Under the pieces are notes generated by a model. It searched no databases. It was not told the origin of the DNA and was given only the letters and a program-made list of their open reading frames with translations. From Corbicula japonica (Eukaryota; Mollusca; Bivalvia; Venerida; Cyrenidae): a DNA stretch of 64,000 nucleotides. A program made the position numbers and the translations under genes. This document shows positions 11,259 through 32,012 of the stretch, piece by piece. The stretch's first letter is position 1. Each line of letters opens with the position of its first letter. The DNA is taken from contig JAZAYU010000914.1 of the NCBI GenBank assembly GCA_038501625.1, positions 1 through 64,000 of the forward strand, given 5' to 3'.

Positions 11259-11457
11259 TATATAAGTAATACTAAATCTTACACCATAAGTGGTCTTTTC
11301 ATAAACAAATATAGTACCAATGCAAAGAATAAGTCATCTGTATATTCAGCACACAAGATAAAACACAGTCAAACAGAGCGGTTAATGTTTAAATGTAATC
11401 ACAGTCTTCCATATAAAAGTCTTGCACCACAGACCAGGGCAAAAATTGTAAAATAAG

Positions 11458-11580
11458 AATGAAGACCAGTCTCCAATTTCAAGCATCTGATTGGTTGAAA
11501 CAGACACTTGTCTTTACTTCAGTGGTTCAGATGCTCAAGATTGGACACTGGTCTCCAATATCGTATTTATGATCTTTCTC
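11458..11580. mobile_element. Diverged copy of the 145-bp foldback MITE (family B)
   Basis: GACCAGTCTCCAATTTCAAG and CATCTGATTGGTTGAAA match one arm. CAGATGCTCAAGATTGGACA and CTGGTCTCCAATATCG match the other with many changes. The loop is altered (CAGACACTTGTCTTTACTTC). Confidence 0.5.
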
Positions 11581-11784
11581 CCAACTGTATGAATGCTCAA
11601 CTATATTATTCTCTAGTGACAAATCCAAAGCTGGTGTCCAATCTCAGTTTTATAATAAGCCAGAAACAAAAATGTATTAATGACACCAGTCATAACCACC
11701 CTTTTTACAGATCACCAAAAAAATATCAAGTGTACAAGCATCAATTTCTCTCGAAGGCTTATTGTTATGCGGTCTCATAACTGA

Positions 11785-12126
11785 CCAATGGAAAGCTTGA
11801 TTGTATTGAGAACTGACCGATGGGAAGCTTAAATGTATTGAGAACTGACCGATGGGAAGCTTAAATGTATTGAGAACTGACCAATGGGAAGCTTAAATGT
11901 ATTGAGAACTGACCAATGGGAAGATTAAACGTATTGAGAACTGACCAATGGGAAGATTAAATTTATTGAGAACTGACCAATGGGAAGATTAAATGTATTG
12001 AGAACTGACCGATGGGAAGCTTAAATGTATTGAGAACTGACCAATGGGAAGATTAAATGTATTGAGAACTGACAAATGGGAAGATTAAATGTATTTAGAA
12101 CTGACCAATGGGAAGCTTAAATGTAT
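11785..12126. repeat. 32-bp satellite, left block (about 10-11 copies)
   Basis: The unit is ATTGAGAACTGACCAATGGG plus AAGCTTAAATGT, with a common AAGATTAAATGT variant. The block stops at 12126, where the retrotransposon begins, and resumes in phase at 14537. The two blocks were therefore once one array. Each unit contains ACCAATGG, a CCAAT core. Confidence 0.9.
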
Positions 12127-14536
12127 CTATCTATCTCTGTATACTGTCCACTCCTCTTTCGAGTGTTACTGACAGGATTTGGTGCACGTCGGAAGTGTTA
12201 GTAAAGTTGTGAAAGAATAAAGTAAAGAATTGTGATCTTGGATGCCAAGACAAATGTTAAAATGTTAGTGAGTGCAAGATTTATTGGGGATAAAAGTAAA
12301 AGAGATAAAAACAAAGATTACACAACTAGTACTGGATCACCGCCACTGCCTGCTTGAAACGCTCAAGATCAGGCAGGGTAACAATGTTAACAGGCAGTTT
12401 ATTCCAAAGGGTAATACTATGAGGAAAAAAAGAGAACTTGTGATAATCTGATTTGACCTGAATTTGTCTTAAACAAAGGGGATGCATGTGCCTGGTTTGT
12501 CTGTTTGGTTTTTGTATATAAGAAGGAAAGTTTATTGCTACGATGTTATGGTATATTTTATAAAACATTATAAGTCTCGCATCAAGTCTTCGATGTTCTA
12601 AGGACCTCCAGCCCAGTTCCCCCTGCATAGCTGTGACACTGGAAAGAGGAGAGTAGTCCTGTTTAACCCACCTTATTGCCCGCCTTTGGACCATTTCCAC
12701 CTTGTGGATGTTTGTCTTGGTATATGGGTTCCAGACAGTAGATGCGTACTCTACCTGGGGCCGGACCAAGGTCTTGTATGCCAGTTCTTTGACTTTTTGG
12801 TTATTAGTTGTTATATTTCTTTTGATAAAGCCTAGGGATTCATTAGCATTTGTTGTAATTCTTGCTATGTGTGTGTTAAAGTTAAGCTCAGAAGAGAGAT
12901 CTAGCCCTAGGTATTTTGCATGTGTAACGGATTCAAGTACTTGACCGTGGAGATAATATTTGTTTTTAATGACATGTTTATTTTTAGTAATGTGTAGTAC
13001 TTGACACTTTGAGGGGTTAAACTCCATGTCCCACGCCTTCTCCCATGCCTGCATCTTGTCAAGATCTTGTTGTAAAGTTATGGAGTCTGCCAAAGAGTTG
13101 ATGGTGAGGTAAATGGCAGTGTCATCAGCAAATAGCCGGACTTGGGATTTAGAAACAGAAGAAGGAAGTTGGTTTATGTAGACAAGAAAGAAGAGAGGAC
13201 CAAGGACAGAGCCCTGGGGTACTCCTGAGGTGACAGGGACTTCTGTTGAGCATTCACCATCTAGTATGACTGTTTGGCTTCTGCCAATGAGGAAAGAACG
13301 AGTCCATCTGAGTATCTGAGTAGACACGCCATATTCTTGAAGGATAAAGAGCAGTTTTAGATGGTTAACCTTATGGAATGCTTTGCTGAAGTCAAGTAAA
13401 ATTAGGTCTGTTTGTTTGCCAGAGGCGATGTTATTGGTTAGATAGTCAGTAAGTTCAATCAGTTGTGTCTCACAGGAGCGTTTCTCACGAAAGCCATGCT
13501 GAAGATCATAGAGAATATTATGAGTAGTCAAGTGAGAGGATAGATGTGATGCTACAATATGTTCAAGTGTTTTACAGAGAATACAGGTGAGAGAGATAGG
13601 ACGGTAGTTTGCGGGATCACTGGTGTCGCCCTTTTTATATATTGGGCACACATTGGCCCTGGTCCAGTCCCGGGGAATAGTTCCGGATTCAAGGGATTTC
13701 TGGAAAAGAATGGTTATTATGTCAGCGATCTCATGCCTCAGCTCTTTCAGAACAACTGGTTTGATCTAATCCGGACCTGCAGCTTTATCCGCATTCAGGT
13801 TGGCCAATAACTTGATTACACCTGCCTTGCCGATAGTGATTTCTGGCATTGGTGGGTACTTAGAGTGTTGGGATGGGTTAAGGAATCTGAGCCTTTCTAG
13901 GCATGTTTGTTTCAAGGACAGTGGAGAGGTTCCTGAGAAAACTGATTGAAATTGTCTGTTGAGAATATTGGCTTTATCAGAGTTGTTTGTTTTTAAGGAT
14001 CCTGTTATTTGATCTTTAAGGGGGGACACATTTTGTGAATCCTGTTTTGAGTTTTTAATAAGTGAGTATAATTTTTTGGTAGAAAACTTGCTTTGAGTGT
14101 TATCGTTGTCTGAGATATCAAGTATACTTTCAAGATAGGAGTTATAAGAACTTTTAATTTTATTTTTAATGACAAGTTTGAGTTTTTTAAATTTCATCAT
14201 CGTTTCATGGTTATGATTATTTTTCTTAGCTTTTTTATAAAGGCGGTCTCTTTTATGTATAAGCTTTTTTATTTCCTTATTTATCCACGGCAGAGACTGT
14301 TTTGCGCCAATTCTTTTTGTTGGTACGTATTTTGAGATTCCAATATTCAATGAGTTTTTAAATGTAATCCAAAGGTCCTCTACTGATAATAGACTTGAAT
14401 TTTGTAAGATTTTTTCACTAGAAGACTGCATATATTTTTTAAAATCTGGCCAGTTTGCCTTTTTGTAAAGATGGCAAGTTCTTGGTTTTTGTTTAGAAAT
14501 GATTGGTCTTGCATAAACTGTTGCAGATATTGCATC
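12127..14536 (-). mobile_element. 5'-truncated non-LTR retrotransposon inserted in the satellite
   Basis: The element lies on the minus strand. Its 5' border at 14536 cuts into the coding region, and its 3' end at 12127 is a short GATA-type microsatellite tail (AGAGATAGATAG). ATGTAT is present at 12121-12126 and 14537-14542, a 6-bp target-site duplication of satellite sequence. The 5' truncation, microsatellite tail and short duplication are hallmarks of target-primed reverse transcription. The reverse transcriptase most resembles the CR1/L2/Jockey group. The N-terminal endonuclease is missing, so the copy cannot move by itself. Confidence 0.9.
12326..14536 (-). pseudogene. Reverse transcriptase ORF2 remnant with one in-frame stop
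   Basis: The minus-strand frame runs from the truncated 5' border to a stop at 12326-12328. It is broken only by TAG at 13766-13768, after NADKAAGPD. The frame is the same on both sides, so a single substitution separates the two open parts. The upstream part (to 13769) is the Lys-rich linker between endonuclease and reverse transcriptase. The downstream part has ANYRPISLTCILCKTLEHIV (RT motif 1), LLDFSKAF, SGVPQGSVLGP and the catalytic FADDTAIY near 13135, then a thumb region (LGLDLSSELNF, RRAIRWV, LWNKLP). The protein would copy element RNA into DNA at the nick. The endonuclease is absent and the first codons of the open frame are satellite, so no functional product is expected. Confidence 0.9.
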
Positions 14537-15276
14537 ATGTATTGAGAACTGACCAATGGGAAGATTAAATGTATTGAGAACTGACCAATGGGAAGCTTTA
14601 ATGTATTGAGAACTGACCAATGGGAAGATTAAATGTATTGAGAACTGACCAATGGGAAGATTAAATGTATTGAGAACTGACCAATGGGAAGCTTAAATGT
14701 ATTGAGAACTGACCAATCAGAAGATTAAATGTATTGAGAACTGACCAATGGGAAGATTAAATGTATTGAGAACTGACCAATGGGAAGCTTTAATGTATTG
14801 AGAACTGACCAATGGGAAGATTAAATGTATTGAGAACTGACCAATGGGAAGATTAAATGTATTGAGAACTGACCAATGGGAAGATTAAATGTATTGAGAT
14901 CTGACCGATGGGAAGGTTAAATGTATTGAGAACTGACTAATTGGGAGCTTGATTGTATTGAGAACTGACTAATTGGGAGCTTGATTGTATTGAGAACTGA
15001 CCAATGGGAAGCTTAAATGTATTGAGAACTGACCAATGGGAAGATTAAATGTACTGAGAACTGACCAATGGGAAGCTTAAATGTATTGAGAACTGACCAT
15101 TGGGAAGGTTAAATGTATTGAGAACTGACTAATTGGGAGCTCGATTGTATTGAGAACTGACCAATGGGAAGATTAAATGTATTGAGAACTGACCAATGGG
15201 AAGCTTAAATGTATTGAGAACTGACCAATAGGAAGCTTTAATGTATTGAGAACTGACTAATTGGGAGCTTGATTGT
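14537..15276. repeat. 32-bp satellite, right block (about 23 copies)
   Basis: The same unit and phase as 11785-12126 continue after the retrotransposon. Variant units (AAGATTAAATGT, TAATTGGGAGCTTGATTGT) recur in groups, which suggests higher-order duplication inside the block. Confidence 0.9.
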
Positions 15277-16040
15277 TTTGTGTTTATCAACTTGTTAGTC
15301 TGTATTCTCAGAAATTACCTAATTTATTATAAAGAATAAATAATGGTGTTAAAAGTCTTTTGAAGTTGAGATTATACTAACAGTATCAGAACATCAAACC
15401 AAAAGAACATTGATACTCCCTCTTAGTGATGTCATGCAGTTACAATTATTAATGTAATGTGCAGGAAATTCTGGGGCTCTCAGTGGTGCACCTTTATGTT
15501 CTAAATAAATAAGACAACAAAGACTTTGCAGCTTAATGAAAGAATTATATCATTTCTCATTTCTGCTGGTCTAGTTGTCGTATTATCACTGGCCAATGGG
15601 TCTTGAATAAGACACTCTCTGTCGAGAAACTATACAACTATATACTATCACTACATGTACAGACTTAAATGGCCAACCAGATAATGCTGACAGAGCAAGA
15701 GTCTTTGAGAACTCAATGTTGTTCTGCTGGGACCAACCACAACATTCCTTGATGGGATAGAAGGCACAAATTCTTCCTTCATCATATATGTACCCTCACA
15801 ACTATCTAAGAAATATGACATCCATATATACCCTTCTCCTCAAATATACATAAGTATTCAGTAACTAACAAGTTGTATCAATTTCATTTTATTCACATAA
15901 TCCATGACAATCGTTTCATATCATATAATATTCAATTACCAGCAAAAATTGTGTACTGGCATAAACATACCTCTTAATAAACACAGTGTTTTATAATACC
16001 ATAAAATTCAGTTACTTAGCAACAAATATTAATAGGGACT
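15277..16040. other. Non-genic stretch
   Basis: No exon, RNA gene or repeat was recognised. It lies between the satellite and a family A MITE. Confidence 0.35.
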
Positions 16041-16282
16041 TTAACCCTTTCCTGGATATATAGACATTTTTACGCGTGTGCGACCAGTGTAGATCCAGAT
16101 CAGCCAGCACATCCATGCCATCTGATCAGGATCTGCACTGGTTGCATTTTGGTCAGAAATAACCTAATGAATCAAAAAGCGAACAGTTTAGATCCTGATC
16201 AGACGGCACAGATGTGCCGGCTGATCTGGATCTAAACTGTTCGCCCTAGCAAAAAAGGCGTATCTGTACAGGAAAGGGTTAA
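16041..16282. mobile_element. Family A MITE, near-complete copy
   Basis: The ends are TTAACCCTTTCCTGGATATA and AGGAAAGGGTTAA. Both internal palindromes are intact (AGATCCAGATCAGCCAGCAC; GATCAGACGGCACAGATGTG). Confidence 0.8.
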
Positions 16283-16453
16283 TGGACTGAAACTATAACT
16301 ACAATGTATAAATTTTCTTAACCTGAACGACAATATTGTTAAGCTACATGATAAAGAATTGGACCACCATTTAATACAGATCTTGTATACAACTTTTGAC
16401 AATAGATATAACACTAATATTAAGCAATACATGTAGTTCAATGCATTAAATCA

Positions 16454-17143
16454 CAGGCCTGCCAAAACTTCATTAAAAATCCGGAGATTTTGTCTGAAAA
16501 TGTCATTGATGATGACGAAGATGATGATGATGTTGCTGCTTTTTAATGTCTTGTTTCTGCTGTTCACTATGACTGACACAAAAATGAACAAAAATGATGA
16601 TGATGATGATGATTATGATGATGATAATGATGATGATGATAATGATGATGATTTTCTCCTATTTTTCTTTATAATTATATTCTTCAAAGAATTTTATAAA
16701 TTAATTTTGCCGATTTTGTTAGAAATGGTTAAAGAACTTGTTTTAAAATGACTTGTATATTTTTACCATCCATTTTTTTAACTGTTAAGGCCTGTTTTTG
16801 ACAATATTTTAATGAACATGCAATGAAAATAGATAAAGGCAGGTGTAACATCGAGGCCATTGTTTAGTTTATGACACGCGGTTATTGTATAAATGTGTCA
16901 GAGGCATTGAGATTGCATGTCACTGACCACGTCCTCGTTATCTCGTAATAAACAGGAAATGTGCGAATGCAGTAGAATAACTATTACGTTCATTGGACAA
17001 CTTTTAAATTTATAAGGTTTGATTAATCTACATTCTTTGCAATTTCATACAAATCCGGAGATTTTGACTATAATTCCGGAGATCCGGAGAAGTAACTTAA
17101 AATCCTGAGATTCCGGATAAAATCCGGATATTTGGCAGGGCTG
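16454..17143. mobile_element. 690-bp element with CAGGCCTGCCAAA ends and AAATCA duplication
   Basis: The left end CAGGCCTGCCAAAACTT is mirrored on the right by CAGCCCTGCCAAATATCC. AAATCA flanks both sides (16448-16453 and 17144-17149), read as a 6-bp target duplication. Subterminal ATCCGGAGATTTTG blocks occur at 16479 and 17046, with more CCGGA motifs near the right end. A GAT microsatellite lies inside. The short open frame there (Met/Asp-rich) comes from the GAT repeat and is not a gene. Confidence 0.65.
16591..16652 (+). repeat. GAT trinucleotide microsatellite
   Basis: An interrupted run of GAT units (ATGATGATGATGATGATTA and similar) lies inside the 690-bp element. Confidence 0.85.
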
Positions 17144-18486
17144 AAATCATATTCTTTATACAACAAAACTAAATAAACAGGCTACATGTAACATGTTTTC
17201 TAAACTACTCACAGAAACACTATGCCATATTTATACCTAATGTTCAACAAAAAGTGTGCTTTTCCAAACAACAGTCCCATACACCAGACTGCTTAACACA
17301 GAGCTAGAAGACATGGGTGTTTTCCAAATGTGACCTGCAGTGTAGAATGCTCCTCAATAAATCAGTGTTTACCTCCTTTAAGGAAATACAAAGAACATTC
17401 CTAGTTACGGAACCTATGTCAAGAAGTATGATGATAAAGCATGCATCATCTGTCAAACTAATGATAAAGCATGCATCATCTGTCAAACTAGTGCTTGGTG
17501 TGACACAATTATATGTATGTCTAATTTATGTATTAAACTACTCATTCTTGTTGATATGGTTGAGGAAAATGTTCTATGCTAAGTAGGGAAATATTCCAGC
17601 TTACAGAGTTGTTCCCCTTTTGTCCACCAGTGTTCCTTGTGACAGCCACATCTTTTATCAAGCACAACGTGATAAGTTAAACTATTACTCATAAATGCCT
17701 GGTGTGTAAAGACTAACTTACCAAACATTACCACAAGTATAAAACATGCAAATACATAAATGTTAACATTTACATTTAAATCATTGGCACAACTTGTGTG
17801 AAGTTAAGTCTGAAATAACACATGAGGGGCATTTATGAAGTATCAATCAGTCTTAATTTTTCAGTTATTCAGTGCCCTCATACTACAAAATTTGCACCTA
17901 GCATAATTAATTGCCCATCAATTTTATTAACAAATAACAAGATTTACATGCAAGAGGATGGGTTTCTGAAATATTGTAAACACTAACATTCTCTAATGTT
18001 CTACTGCAAGATAGAAATCTATGGTACAATGAACATACAGTGATAATGTTAGCAGAAATAAAGCAAAGTAAATATATATCTGAAATATCTGAAGTATGGT
18101 AGTCTAAAATACCTTGTAAAATCTACCAAAATATAAACTTTATGTTAAGATTCCATTATAAAATCAGGGAGCTTACATCTGATATTAAAACAATGTGGAA
18201 ACGATTCCTCTATTTCTCAATTTCTACATTTCTGAATAAATACTCTCAATAACACTTATCTGGTGATAAAAAGCAAATATATAAAATAATGCACGGACAA
18301 ACTTAAAATGTTCATTTTCTGAAGCTACCTCTGTAAATGTATACATAGACACTACTTAAGCCGAGCTTTATTTCCGCTGTTTCCAGTCACTTGGTCATGT
18401 CTACCAAAAGTTTTCAACAAGTTCCTTGCAGCGAATCTTTCACTACCACACTTTAGCTAGAAGGAATCTGCAGCTGTTTTTCTACA
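17144..18486. other. Non-genic stretch
   Basis: No exon was supported. A 30-bp segment (ATGATAAAGCATGCATCATC and on to AAACTA) is directly repeated at 17429-17490. The rest is AT-rich with no recognised feature. Confidence 0.35.
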
Positions 18487-18603
18487 CATAATAAACTGTT
18501 TCCCTAGTTACCAAACTGTACAACTGTTGTCCTTAGTTACCAAACTGTACAACTGTTGTCCTTAGTTACCAAACTGTAACAGTTGTTGTCCTTAGTTACC
18601 AAC
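18487..18603. repeat. 29-bp minisatellite, about 4 copies
   Basis: The unit is TTAGTTACCAAACTGTAC plus AACTGTTGTCC. The last copy is partial. Confidence 0.8.
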
Positions 18604-18675
18604 CATACCACTGAGTACCTACATAAAATAAAACAGCTATCTGTTATAGGTGACAATACAAGTGAAGAATATTCA

Positions 18676-18856
18676 GGGGTTCCACTAGCTAATAATGGTC
18701 ATTTTGAAAATTCTTTAGGGGGTTTTGTCAATGATTAGCTAAAATACCCCCTTTTTAAGGAAAAAATGACCCTTGAGCTAAAATCATAGGGGTCAAAATT
18801 AGGCATTTTGGAGTTTAAGAGTCAAAGGGTCATTTCCTGGGTCAAATGGAACCCCC
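18676..18856. mobile_element. Short TIR element with GGGGTTCCA ends
   Basis: GGGGTTCCACTAGC at the left is matched by TGGAACCCCCG at the right. Internal ACCCCCTTTTTAAGG and GTCATTT/AAATGAC motifs point to a decayed foldback. No target duplication is visible. Confidence 0.4.
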
Positions 18857-19201
18857 GATAATACTTATCTGACAATAGCAAGTTATAATACACGATACAG
18901 GCTGATACTATGATACCTGACCCATAACTCTTTTCTTCAACAATTACGTACTGTGGTATCATTTAATTTCACTCGGCGAATTAAGTCTGCAAAGTCTTCA
19001 AATATATAACCTACTTATTCTTACACAAACAAACATTCCTTTAAACTAGGCTATCAAATACCTGCAGATCTAAATATTAAACTTTTGTTTAACACCAGAC
19101 ACATTTTGGTTATATATACATACATGAAAAACAATAAAAAAATTGTGGTAAGAAATATCTTCAATATCAAAATTAAAGCTCTCAAAGGAAAAAGTAAAAT
19201 G

Positions 19202-19427
19202 GTAACTTTACTCCATATATATGACTTTTACCAGATGTAAGAACATTGTAGATCAAGATCTGTCATCAAAATGGTGCTGTCTGCTCTTAATCTACACTGT
19301 TAGCTACTTAATGAATCTTAAAACCAATAGTGTAGATCCTGATAAGGCAGCACAGATGTGCCAGCTGATCTGGACCTACACATCTGCCTATGCATTAAAG
19401 GTGTCTTTATGGAGTGAATGGTTCAAC
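19202..19427. mobile_element. Family A MITE, diverged
   Basis: GTAGATCAAGATCTGTCATC, the centre ATGAATCTTAAAACCAATAG and GATAAGGCAGCACAGATGTG follow the family A order. The terminal TTAACCC has been lost. Confidence 0.55.
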
Positions 19428-19452
19428 ATGATCTTCACACTGAAGCTGCAGG

Positions 19453-19577
19453 GCCCAAGATCATAAAACTAAGTTTTGAGATCAGTCTCAAATCTCAAGA
19501 ATCTGATTGCCATTTCAGCCAATCAGATCCTTGAGATTTGAGACTGATCTCCAGATTTAGTTTTATGATCCTGGGCA
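19453..19577. mobile_element. Family B foldback MITE with shortened loop
   Basis: GCCCAAGATCATAAAACTAAG and CTTAGTTTTATGATCCTGGG-like ends are kept. The central ATGGCGAC..GTCGCCAT hairpin is collapsed to ATCTGATTGCCATTTCAGCC. The flanks are CAGG and CAGA. Confidence 0.65.
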
Positions 19578-19929
19578 CAGATCTGCTGGCCCAGTTACCA
19601 ACAAATTTTGTGTATGAAATTCTTTTTTTCAAATTTATACAGATGTTGGCAGTTTGAGTATTATGCATCCTATAAATTTGTTGATAAATATGCCAAATTA
19701 TTTCAAAATCCCACAATACATTGCTAAAGCGTGAACTGGACATACTGACATTGAAGAAACACGACCTGACAGTGCAAATACTTGATGGTCATTTTTGGAA
19801 TTGTAAAATGTATAAAGCATAAACTTGTACCATTATGGCATAGACTAAGATTTAAACTTGAACAGTCACTGCCTGCATTAAACAAGTTTGATCATTTTAG
19901 GTCAAAGTTCATTTAAACTTCTACACCAT

Positions 19930-20165
19930 CGATATTGCTTATATTAAATGTGTAACCAGTGTAGATCCATATCAGCCCACACATCTGGGCAGTCGGAACA
20001 AGATCTACACTGTTTGCATTTATTATTTATTAGATTATTTCTGAACAAGTGGTGACCAATGTTTATCTATTTTTCAAACCCTATACTCCATGGATCTGGC
20101 CGCCTATATTCCATGTGAAATAAGCTGCAATAAAACCTGTATATATATGGAGTAAAGGGTTATTT
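19930..20165. mobile_element. Family A MITE, diverged
   Basis: AACCAGTGTAGATCCATATC, GGCAGTCGGAACAAGATCTA and the terminal GGAGTAAAGGGTT identify it. The second inner palindrome is eroded. Confidence 0.5.
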
Positions 20166-20246
20166 AATTGCATTGATAACATATTACCCTATCAGGCTGA
20201 GATGTGTTATTTTACTTGAGTAGTAAGTGTTAGATAGTAAACTTAC

Positions 20247-20257
20247 CGCAGGTAACT
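20247..20257 (-). promoter_or_regulatory. Splice donor 11 nt after the hnRNP stop codon
   Basis: After TAA (20260-20258) the minus strand reads AGTTACCTGCG|GTAAGTTT, a near-perfect donor. The 3' UTR is therefore probably spliced to exons further down. The junction is too close to the stop to trigger nonsense-mediated decay by the usual rule (about 50-55 nt). Confidence 0.6.
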
Positions 20258-30258
<10,001 letters not shown>

Positions 30259-30400
30259 TTTTTCAGTTCTTTATCAACGGAGATCACCGAACGATACCGA
30301 TTGTGAGGTTGGTATGGTGTAAAATAATGGCTGGACCGGACATTGACTGTTACACTGCGCATGTAACTACCTCGGCATTTAATATTCACAGATAGCGACT
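30259..30400 (-). promoter_or_regulatory. 5' UTR and promoter area of the hnRNP gene
   Basis: Upstream of ATG 30258 the minus strand reads GATAAAGAACTGAAAAAATG, and AAAATGGCCGAC resembles the YY1 site often found at animal start regions. There is no clear TATA box. The exact transcription start cannot be seen. Confidence 0.4.
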
Positions 30401-30871
30401 GAGTAAGAGTCAAGACAGGACATTTTTCTCATAAAGACGATTGCTGCAGTTTTGCCAACTTTTATTCCTAACGTTACCAATAGATTTGATAAACTTTTCC
30501 GTGTTAATGCCCAACTAATATTGCACATCAAGGGCTTAAATATAAGATATAATAATAGTATGACAAATAATGTTCTGTGCTTGCATGAAAAAAAACTGAG
30601 GCTAGGTGCTGCATACAATTTGACAGTTCTTCAGAGATCATTTACTGGCTATGGGATACATATATGTAGCAGTAGTTTTAAGTTTGTTTTAAAACTGGAT
30701 TTTAATATACTTATAGCAGGAATCTGGGCTAGTCTAGATTCCTGCTTCAAGTAATATATGTCCACAATTCCAAACTGCAACCTCTCTAGAACTTAAATCA
30801 TTCTTTTTGTATAACTGCCTGATATGATGGATTTTCAGGTAAATCCATTTCTATAAGTAGTCTAGTACAGG

Positions 30872-30955
30872 GTCTCAGGCCCTCAAAGGCATGTTCAGGC
30901 CCTCATAGGCATGTTCAGACCCTCATAGGCATGTTCAGACCCTCATAGGCGAGTT
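30872..30955. repeat. 22-bp minisatellite, 4 copies
   Basis: The unit is CAGGCCCTCATAGGCATGTT. The first copy has CAAAGGC, and the later ones have CAGACCCTC. Confidence 0.85.
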
Positions 30956-31059
30956 GTTTGTTTCTGTTTTCAAACTATTCATCCCATATGTTTGCCGATA
31001 AGCAATGGAAATATCACAATATATTGCAATACTTTCTTTACTACACTATCCATCCTTAT

Positions 31060-31990
31060 TATGCCCACCTTCCAAGAAGCAGAAGTATATTTCTTTGCAC
31101 ATGTCTGTCGGTCCATCCATAACCAGAACTTGTCTGACCAAAAACTAGACATTGGTTTAGACAAGTTCCTCAGACCTGGTAGGAGGTTTGTCATTATACA
31201 TAGAATGACCCATATTTATTTTAGGTCAGTAGGTCAACAATCACATTGACCTTTAACACAAAACCTGTTTTCGACCAAAAACTAGAACTGTGGTCCTCGA
31301 ATTAAATTGTACAGATGTTTGTTATCACATGTAGATGAACGCTATTGATTTGGTCAGTAGGTCAAAAGTCTAGGACACAGTGATATTCAACACAAAAACC
31401 TAGTCCAACCAATAACTAGGCATCAATTTGCCCTCTAGTCTTCAAATTTGGTTCACATGTAGATGCCTCTTATTGATTTTGTGGTCAACAGGTCAAAGAT
31501 CACTGCGAGATTAAGTACAAAAATCTTGTAGGACCAATAACTTGATAACATTTCAACTTGAGATTTGTTATCACATGTAAATGACCCCTGTTGATTTTAA
31601 GGTCAAAAGTCAAGGTCACGCTGACATTAATCACAAAAGCCTTGTCCAATATATCACCAGACAATGATTTCACCTATAACTTTTGTCAAAATTTAAATGA
31701 AAAGCCTTTGTGGCAGTTCCTAGCTTAAAATTCATCATTTTAGAGCTAGCAGTAAGTATGTTTACATTAAAATTTGAAATGTTATGCAAGTATGAGAGAC
31801 ACCTCAATACTATAAAACCAGGTTTTCTTCTTTAATTTTAAGTGAAAATGGGCCATAACTGACCAAATACATTCAAGAGTTATGAATCATGCCCTTATAA
31901 TTGTGATGTCAGACAAGTATGTTAAGATTCAAAGCTCAACCTTGAATGGTTACTGAGAAAAGCAAACTTAAACAAAATGTTGACACCCAC
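31060..31990. repeat. Degenerate tandem-core repeat, remnant
   Basis: Roughly 110-bp units share GGTCAGTAGGTCAA, CACATGTAGATGA and TTGACCAAAAACTAG-like blocks. They resemble the tandem cores of the Helitron-like element that begins at 32013, but this block lacks recognisable ends. Confidence 0.45.
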
Positions 31991-32012
31991 CCTCCTACCC
32001 AATATCCCAGTT

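Noticed and set aside
16500..16751. Met/Asp-rich open frame
   Set aside because: Product of a GAT microsatellite inside a transposon.
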